Below, piece by piece: positions 33,564 to 40,375 of a DNA stretch of 40,375 bases. The DNA is from Allomuricauda sp. TMED12 (GTDB taxonomy: Bacteria; Bacteroidota; Bacteroidia; Flavobacteriales; Flavobacteriaceae), in NCBI GenBank assembly GCA_002167435.2, contig NHBR02000139.1:1-40375 (forward strand), in the 5' to 3' direction. Each line of letters starts with the position of its first letter. Positions within the stretch are counted from its first letter, which is position 1. The position numbers were made by a program, and so were the translations under genes. The notes beneath the pieces were generated by a model. The model was given only the letters and a program-made list of their open reading frames with translations, had not been told where the DNA came from and did not search any database.

Positions 33564-36500
33564 ATGAAATTACCACTACTCAGATGGGGCACATCTATTT
33601 GTATACTATTATTTATGTATACAGGTATATCACAGGTTAAAAATGACTTCGATGTTCGTTACGCAAATGAACTTAGAGGGGACCTAACCTTTATTGCCAA
33701 TAATATTGTAAACAGGGACGAAGGTGGCGACAATCCTGAGGACCCCTATAATTTAACGGGTTCAAGCTCAGAATACAACGATAGGTTGAACATGCAATAT
33801 ATCGATATTGATGGAGACCCTTCGACGTTCAGTTCGAGTAGTGCAACCCTTGCCGTGCCAGACTCTAACTGTTCCTTGGTACGATATGCTGGATTGTATT
33901 GGTCCGCCGTTTACCGAGACAATAACAGGAGTAGTGATTTTGACCAAATAAAATTTAGTGTTCCCGGGGGACCCTATATGGACCTAACGGCAGACGAAAT
34001 TCTATTTGACGGTGATGGTGATGCTGATTTTGGGAACTATGCGCCCTATGCTTGTTATAAAGATGTAACCTCAATAATTACAGGGCTTGCCAACCCAGAT
34101 GGGGAATATTTCGTAGCAAATGTTAGGGCCAGTTCTGGAGACAATGTACAGGGGGGTGTTTCCGGTGGTTGGTCTTTGGTTGTGGTATATGAAAACCCCA
34201 CCCTTCCCGGCAAGTACATTACCACTTTTGATGGGTATGCTGGTATAAAATCAGGAGAAACCGTAGATATCCCTTTTAGTGGTTTTACCACTTTGCCGGC
34301 CCCTTTCCCAGTAAACGCCAAACTTGGTGTTGCGGCCTTGGAAGGAGATAACAGAATCAGTGGAGACCAATTGGCTATTAGAGCGGACAGCAACGCATCG
34401 TTTACCACTTTATCAAATACAGCCAACCCTTCAAACAACTTTTTTAACAGTAATATTACGGACGAGGGAGTTATTCAAACGAATCGCAACCCAAACAGTA
34501 TTAACACATTAGGTTGGGATGTTGACCTTTTTACCATACCCAACCCAAGTCAATCCGTAATTCCCAATAGCGAAACAGGGGCCACTTTACGGGCCTCCTC
34601 ATCTCAGGATAAATACGATATATTCTTTACCTCGTTGGATGTTGAGATCATTGAACCTTTAATGAACCTGGCGAAGACCGTAGAAGATATTGGAGGTAAT
34701 GATATTACTGGACAAGGTGTTAATTTAGGACAATACCTGGATTATGTCCTTACATTTCAAAATGTAGGAAACGATGATGCTATTAACTATACCATAAGGG
34801 ATGTTCTTCCAATCAATGTGACCCTGGATGAGTCTAGTATAACAATGCCCGCTGGTGTTACCTATACCTATGATCCAGCTACGCGTACCGTATTGTTCAC
34901 TGTTCCAGATGGTATAATTGAGGAAGGAGACCCTGCAGGAACCATTCGTATGCGCGTGCAGGTTGCCGAAAACTGTTTCGACTTTGTAGATGCATGTACC
35001 GATATCATCCAGAACTTGGCTTATTCAACCTATGAAGGTGCCATAAACTCAGCCCAGATTACCGACGACCCTTCCGTATCTGAATTTAATGGTTGTGGTT
35101 TTGGAACACCCGGAGCTACCAACTTCTTACTGGACGATTTAAGCGCTTGTAACTTCGACCGAACCGTACAATTGTGTGGTGACGAAGTATTACTGGATGC
35201 CGGCGACAATTTTGACAATTATGTTTGGTACCGCGATGAAAATGGAAACAACACCATTGATGTTGGTACGGATACGGTAATCACAGATGGAGATTCCGAC
35301 AATGACCCAAGTACCATGTTAGTTAGCGACATTGGAACCTACATTGTGGATAAGCAAGTGGCTGACCCATGTAAAGATTTCCAAGAAATCATTACTGTGG
35401 AATTGTTTGGTTCGGTTCAATCCAACCCTATTACAGCACTAATCAACGACACTTCCAACACCATCGACGGAGATATAGAAATATGTCCAAATGATGGTAG
35501 TGAATTACCAGAGATTTTCTTGTGCGGACTTAACGATACCGAACTCATCCAAATAAACATCCCAGATGCCACAAGCATTGTTTGGGAACAATTGGACGAA
35601 GCTAGTTGTGGTGCCGCCGTTGATGGTTGTGCCAATACAAATTCAGGTTGTACATGGAACACCGTAGATACCGGAAACGACTTTTTGGCCTCCGACACAG
35701 GTCAATACCGATTGGTGATCAACTACCAAAATGGTTGTTTCAGCAGGTTCTATTTCAATGTTTATAAAAACCCATTGGACCCACAGTATACCAGTAGCGA
35801 TATTATTTGCGATACACTTGGTAATATTACGGTGACCAACATGCCTTTGACCTATGAGTTCCAACTTGTAGACCAAGCAACGGGCAATGTTTTGGTTCCT
35901 TACAACTCCAACCCAAGTTTCGACATCGCTAACAACGGTGCTTACATGGTGGAAATGAGACAACAAGGCATAACCGATGGTTGTGTTTTTGTTTTGGACA
36001 ACATTGGGATTTTGGAAAGAGATTTCCAAGTAGATGTTGTTCCTCAAGATACGGACTGTAACGGACTGGGGGAAATTGCTATTTCCGTACTTAATGTTGA
36101 GGCCCAATACTATTACGAAATATCTCAAGGAGGTACCGTAGTGGATACGCATGGCCCTACAAGTGATAACAACTATACTTTTGTAAACCTGAACGATGGG
36201 GTTTATGATGTTTCGGTTACCACAGACGATGGTTGTGATTATACAGAACAAGTCACCATTAACGACTTAACCGATCTTGAGCTGACTGCAAGGGTATCCC
36301 AGCACATTACCTGTAAAGAAGGTAATATTCTTATGGAATCAACGGGCGGTAAAACTCCACACACCTATGCTATTTGGTCTTATGTTGATGATAATGGAGT
36401 AACCCAAATTTCATATCCATCGGTCAATGATATTCCTGCATCCGCATACCAAACCAGTCAAATATTTGATATCTATGATCCGGGACAATACACATTTGTT

Positions 36501-39500
36501 GTTGTAGACAGGAATAACTGTCATGATATTTCCAATACGGTTACAATTGAATTTCGACCTGCTGCCGATTTCAATCCAACCACTGTTACCGATGTGCTTT
36601 GCTATGGAGATGCAACTGGGTCGATTACCTTTAACTTGATTAGTAGTAACGGTTATCAGTTAACCTACTATTTGTTTGACGCTACTGGTTTTGATGAAGA
36701 CAATTTTGATGTAAACAATGCTTTGGCCACTAATGCATCTGGAAACTTCCCAGGATTAACAGATGGTGATTATGTGGTGGTGATCAATCAAAGAAAAGGT
36801 AGTGCAGATTGTGATTATTTTGAATATTCCACCATATCTGCCCCATCATTTGCATTGGATGCAGATGCTGTATTGACACAAGATTACACTTGTTTGCAAG
36901 ACGGTATTATCGAGGCACAAAATGTAACGGGCGGAACCGCTCCGTATGAATACAGTATTGATGGCGTTAACTTTGGAGCTTCGCCAACATTCAACAATCT
37001 AACGGATGGAACCTATACTGTTACAGTAAGAGATGCCAATGGATGTATTTTTGTCACAAACTCGATCACCATTGATCCCTTGGACCCTCCAACGGATATA
37101 GATTTTTCAGCGACCAATCCACAGTGTCCAACATTTGTTTCCGATGTTACTTTATCTGTAACAGGGGGGGCGCCAAATCTTGTTTATGAAATCATTTCAC
37201 CAGCAGGAAGCGCTGTAAACAATGGAAACAATGCTACGTTTACTGGTTTGACACCAGGAACTTACATGTTCAGGGTTACCGATAACGATGGTTGTTTCTA
37301 TGATGAAAGTTTCACAATTGACCCAGTGACCGAAATTTCCGTTACTGGACAACTAATTAGCAACATTACCTGTTTTGGTGATAGTGACGGTGAAATCCAA
37401 TACACCGTCAACAACTTTAACACCGATTATGATTACTCGGTAACTGGTCCGGCCACTTTCTCTGGAACGGCCGAAACCAACGGCACCATTTCCTTGACCG
37501 GATTGGCCGAAGGAACATACACAATTACTGTTACGGATAATTTTACAAGCTGTACCGATACAGTCGGTGTTACCATAGCAGCTCCTCCTGCCGCCATAGC
37601 AGCTCCAGTAACTATTGTCCAGCCGACTTGTTTAGCTGATGGCTCAGTTGATATTGCTGCAGCCGGTGGGTGGGGAAGTTATACTTATGAAATTACCGCC
37701 GGACCAGCTGGATATATACTTCCGGCAACACAAACCAATGGCCTCTTCAGCGGTTTAACCATTGGAGGCTCTTATACCTTTACGGTAACCGATGCCAATG
37801 GTTGTGTGTACACCGATAACTTCACCATAAATGAAGCTGTTGCTCCGGTTTTAGAAATTGTTCCCAACGACATTTGTTATGATGATGCTGTTGGATTAAC
37901 CTTAACGGCAAACATCACATCCGGGGGAGACGGAAATTATGAATATAGCTTAAACGGAGGTCCATTTGTATCCGGTAATGTATTTACTGGTTTAGGACCA
38001 GGTACTTATACAGTTGATGTAAGAGATGGTAATGATTGTACCGATACGGCTTCCATAACCGTTGACCCTGAACTTAGTGTTGTAGCCTCGGCTCCGAATA
38101 TAACTGCTTGTGCCACAGATACCAATGTAACCATTACTGCAGCAGGTGGCGATGGAAACTATGTGTATGCCGTGGTTGCCGATGGAGTTGCACCAACATC
38201 TGGTGATTTCTCAACAACCAACCCTGCAACAGTTACTAGTGCAGGTGATTACGATGTTTATGTAAGAGATAATGGAGGTGGTGCCGATTATTGTGAGGCC
38301 AACTATGATATTACCATTGTTCAAGATGACCCATTGGCCATTTCAATTACCAATACCGATATTCTTTGTAGCGGTGAATCACAAGCGCAAATTACCATTA
38401 CAGCAACTGGTGGAGAAGGTCCCTATTTGTATAGTATAGACAATGGTGCCAACTACCAAACATCCAACACTTTTGTAAACCTGCCAGCAGGAAGTTATAA
38501 TATTCGTGTACGGGATGCCAACAACTGTGATGTAACCGAAATTTACACCATAACAGAGCCTTTGACGCTTTCTGCTTCGGCCGCAGTAACTGCTTTAGCA
38601 GAGTGCTATCCAGGAATGGGTGCTGAGGTTCGAATCACAAATGCTATTGGAGGAACCGCTCCTTACGAATACAGTTTTGATGGGGGTTCTACCTATGGTG
38701 CAAGCTCTATTGGATATCTATTGCCGGGCACACATACCCTTTACATTAGGGATGCCAATTTGTGTACCTATCCTATGACGGTAAACATTGACCCAGAACC
38801 AACACCACCAAATGCAACGACCACAATTGACTATGAATGTGATGGTGAGGGAACAATTACCGTAACTCCAGATAGTGCGGATTTTGACTATACTTATGAA
38901 ATAGATGGTTCACCAAATACACCCAACACGTCCAATGTGTTCAACAATGTGGCTGTTGGCAACCATACCATTACGGTAAATTATACAAGTAATATAGCGC
39001 CATCTCCAAGTGTTCTTTTATCGGAAAACTTTGGAGTAGGACCAAATACAAGTATTTCCGAAATCGACCCTGCATATTGCTACGAGCCTCAAGATGGTAG
39101 TGTTAGTGCATGTGGCTTCGGGACCGACACACATATACAGGATGGGGAATACTCTGTAACCCAAACCATTGTTAATCCATATGGTTCATGGTTAAGCCCT
39201 AACGATCATACCGGTTTGGCCGGAGGAAGGTTCCTTGCCATAAATGTTGGCGGAGTCGCGGGTGTTGGGGGGATTGTGTATCAAAAAACCGGGGTAGAGG
39301 TTATTCCTAATAGAGATATCACCGTTTCCCTTCATGCCTTTAACTTACTAAGAAATGGCACCGGGGGAGGAGATCCATCAATTGAGATTCAATTAGTTGA
39401 CGGTGGAGGTACTATTATAGCAAGTACGACCACAGGAAACATTCCTAAAAATACAGGTGTTAACGATTGGAATAATTATTCCGTTAACCTGAACCCTGGT

Positions 39501-40375
39501 GCAAACAGCAATTTGGACATCGTTATTCGAACAAACTCCGCTGTGGTCAACGGAAACGATATCGCAATCGACGACATCGAGGCTTATCAAATTCCAGAGG
39601 TTTGTACCGATTCAATAACACTTAATGTTACTGTTGAAGATGGTCATGCCTTTGATGGAGCCATCACTGCATATACGGACCTTACGTGTAATGGAGCGGC
39701 AGATGGCACCATCACTTTTGAAGCTGAAAACTTTGATCCTGCTACAGGATTTACATATCAAGTTGATGGTGGTGCGGTTTCTGCGGCACAGTTCGCAAGC
39801 CCAATAACCGTAACAGGTCTCGCAGCTGGTGCACACACAATCAATATTGTTGATTTAAGAGACCCCGCTTGTTCTGTCGTGTTGAATCAAACATTGACAC
39901 AACCGGATGTGTTGGATGTTACGGCTTCTATTACCAATGAACTTACTTGTACCAATGGTGGTGCAACCATAACAGCTTCTGCCACTGGCGGAACACCGGC
40001 TTATCAATATCAATTGGAAGATGGTGTTGGTGGAGTAATTACTGCTTTCCAATCATCCACCGTTTTTACGGGACTAGCTGCTGGTGATTATGTGGTTCGA
40101 GCCAGAGACACCAATCTATGTGAAGATACAACCAATATTATTACAGTTGATCCACCAGCAACCATCGTATTCACCACAACTCCTACCGCTTGTTATAGTG
40201 GTAACAATGATGGTAGCATACAAGTAGATGTAACAGATGGAAACGGAAACTATCAATTTAGTTTAAATGGAGGTCCATGGATTACACCAACCCCATCAAC
40301 GGCAATAACGCATACATTCTCTAGCCTAACAGCTGGAACGTATACTATTGATGTTCGTGATGAGTATGGATGTGC
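33564..40375 (+). CDS. Giant SprB-like gliding/adhesion protein, N-terminal 2270 residues (runs off the right edge)
   Basis: Open from the ATG at 33564 to the window end with no stop. I checked the frame at several points. The signal peptide is MKLPLLRWGTSICILLFMYTGISQ. The first 350 residues form an unfamiliar adhesin-like head (LVRYAGLYWSAVYRDNN). A DUF11-like module follows (about 363-473, GQYLDYVLTFQNVGNDDAIN), then an Ig-like stretch (about 550-600) and Cys-rich segments. From about residue 834 come roughly 14 SprB-type repeats, each ending near G-x-Y-T-V-x-V-x-D-x-N-G-C. They are interrupted at about 1813-2015 by a different beta-sandwich-like domain. SprB-type proteins are moved along the surface by the gliding motor and exported by T9SS. 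The C-terminal sorting domain should lie beyond the edge. Confidence 0.92.
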   Translation, partial: MKLPLLRWGTSICILLFMYTGISQVKNDFDVRYANELRGDLTFIANNIVNRDEGGDNPEDPYNLTGSSSEYNDRLNMQYIDIDGDPSTFSSSSATLAVPDSNCSLVRYAGLYWSAVYRDNNRSSDFDQIKFSVPGGPYMDLTADEILFDGDGDADFGNYAPYACYKDVTSIITGLANPDGEYFVANVRASSGDNVQGGVSGGWSLVVVYENPTLPGKYITTFDGYAGIKSGETVDIPFSGFTTLPAPFPVNAKLGVAALEGDNRISGDQLAIRADSNASFTTLSNTANPSNNFFNSNITDEGVIQTNRNPNSINTLGWDVDLFTIPNPSQSVIPNSETGATLRASSSQDKYDIFFTSLDVEIIEPLMNLAKTVEDIGGNDITGQGVNLGQYLDYVLTFQNVGNDDAINYTIRDVLPINVTLDESSITMPAGVTYTYDPATRTVLFTVPDGIIEEGDPAGTIRMRVQVAENCFDFVDACTDIIQNLAYSTYEGAINSAQITDDPSVSEFNGCGFGTPGATNFLLDDLSACNFDRTVQLCGDEVLLDAGDNFDNYVWYRDENGNNTIDVGTDTVITDGDSDNDPSTMLVSDIGTYIVDKQVADPCKDFQEIITVELFGSVQSNPITALINDTSNTIDGDIEICPNDGSELPEIFLCGLNDTELIQINIPDATSIVWEQLDEASCGAAVDGCANTNSGCTWNTVDTGNDFLASDTGQYRLVINYQNGCFSRFYFNVYKNPLDPQYTSSDIICDTLGNITVTNMPLTYEFQLVDQATGNVLVPYNSNPSFDIANNGAYMVEMRQQGITDGCVFVLDNIGILERDFQVDVVPQDTDCNGLGEIAISVLNVEAQYYYEISQGGTVVDTHGPTSDNNYTFVNLNDGVYDVSVTTDDGCDYTEQVTINDLTDLELTARVSQHITCKEGNILMESTGGKTPHTYAIWSYVDDNGVTQISYPSVNDIPASAYQTSQIFDIYDPGQYTFVVVDRNNCHDISNTVTIEFRPAADFNPTTVTDVLCYGDATGSITFNLISSNGYQLTYYLFDATGFDEDNFDVNNALATNASGNFPGLTDGDYVVVINQRKGSADCDYFEYSTISAPSFALDADAVLTQDYTCLQDGIIEAQNVTGGTAPYEYSIDGVNFGASPTFNNLTDGTYTVTVRDANGCIFVTNSITIDPLDPPTDIDFSATNPQCPTFVSDVTLSVTGGAPNLVYEIISPAGSAVNNGNNATFTGLTPGTYMFRVTDNDGCFYDESFTIDPVTEISVTGQLISNITCFGDSDGEIQYTVNNFNTDYDYSVTGPATFSGTAETNGTISLTGLAEGTYTITVTDNFTSCTDTVGVTIAAPPAAIAAPVTIVQPTCLADGSVDIAAAGGWGSYTYEITAGPAGYILPATQTNGLFSGLTIGGSYTFTVTDANGCVYTDNFTINEAVAPVLEIVPNDICYDDAVGLTLTANITSGGDGNYEYSLNGGPFVSGNVFTGLGPGTYTVDVRDGNDCTDTASITVDPELSVVASAPNITACATDTNVTITAAGGDGNYVYAVVADGVAPTSGDFSTTNPATVTSAGDYDVYVRDNGGGADYCEANYDITIVQDDPLAISITNTDILCSGESQAQITITATGGEGPYLYSIDNGANYQTSNTFVNLPAGSYNIRVRDANNCDVTEIYTITEPLTLSASAAVTALAECYPGMGAEVRITNAIGGTAPYEYSFDGGSTYGASSIGYLLPGTHTLYIRDANLCTYPMTVNIDPEPTPPNATTTIDYECDGEGTITVTPDSADFDYTYEIDGSPNTPNTSNVFNNVAVGNHTITVNYTSNIAPSPSVLLSENFGVGPNTSISEIDPAYCYEPQDGSVSACGFGTDTHIQDGEYSVTQTIVNPYGSWLSPNDHTGLAGGRFLAINVGGVAGVGGIVYQKTGVEVIPNRDITVSLHAFNLLRNGTGGGDPSIEIQLVDGGGTIIASTTTGNIPKNTGVNDWNNYSVNLNPGANSNLDIVIRTNSAVVNGNDIAIDDIEAYQIPEVCTDSITLNVTVEDGHAFDGAITAYTDLTCNGAADGTITFEAENFDPATGFTYQVDGGAVSAAQFASPITVTGLAAGAHTINIVDLRDPACSVVLNQTLTQPDVLDVTASITNELTCTNGGATITASATGGTPAYQYQLEDGVGGVITAFQSSTVFTGLAAGDYVVRARDTNLCEDTTNIITVDPPATIVFTTTPTACYSGNNDGSIQVDVTDGNGNYQFSLNGGPWITPTPSTAITHTFSSLTAGTYTIDVRDEYGC

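Noticed and set aside
35643..36251. 202-codon open frame on the minus strand opposite the giant adhesin
   Set aside because: It has no start context or recognisable domain and is antisense to a strongly supported repeat protein whose Gly/Asn/Thr-rich codons leave the other strand open.
36000..40375. CRISPR-like or tandem DNA repeat array at the right edge
   Set aside because: The recurrence is at the protein level (SprB modules about 80-90 residues long) with diverged DNA, no short direct repeats and no spacers.

Overview
The window looks like chromosomal DNA of a marine-type member of the Flavobacteriaceae (Bacteroidota). Supporting signs are type IX secretion (T9SS) and gliding proteins (PorP/SprF, a type B sorting domain, SprB-type repeats), families typical of this group (DUF4837, DUF4175, a GH3-like adenylating enzyme, PD40-OmpA proteins), and TAnnTTTG promoter elements in place of sigma70 -10 boxes. 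I see no tRNA, rRNA, CRISPR array, insertion sequence or prophage.

Layout. (1) Bases 1-5306, minus strand: a tight five-gene run of M23 peptidase, GH3-like enzyme, a two-domain protein with a phosphorylase-like C-terminus, a Wzz-like chain-length protein and the start of an RfbD-like dTDP-sugar reductase. It looks like an envelope/polysaccharide operon. tatA is divergent from it. (2) 5886-8372, plus strand: a large PD40-OmpA protein behind a leader with two hairpins, then a small membrane protein. A strong shared terminator follows. (3) 8450-12371, minus strand: DUF4837 lipoprotein, LysM lytic transglycosylase and phosphoglycerate kinase, divergent from (4) 12554-15369, plus strand: holB and four small membrane-protein genes. 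(5) 15425-23294, minus strand: lipidated OmpH-like protein, a methyltransferase with a lipoprotein, mnmG, ybeY and a 1129-residue DUF4175-like protein with a TTG start. (6) 23461-25982, plus strand: gltX and an SPFH protein. (7) 26056-28953, minus strand: a small envelope-stress-like cassette (DUF6327-like, holin-like, YtxH) and glnS. (8) 29219 to the right edge, plus strand: a surface-adhesin operon made of a six-module Ig-like type B T9SS protein, a PorP/SprF protein with an unusual tandem SPOR-like tail, and a giant SprB-like adhesin (at least 2270 residues) that is cut by the window end.

The most striking non-coding signal is a pair of perfect parS-like palindromes (core GTTCCACGTGGAAC) placed within 10 bases of either end of mnmG, one of them inside the last codons of ybeY. 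A 14/16 relative lies 7.4 kb away in the transglycosylase gene. They suggest a ParB-loading zone and proximity to the replication origin, although parA, parB and dnaA are not in the window. The region between glnS and the adhesin operon holds three inverted repeats that no gene explains.
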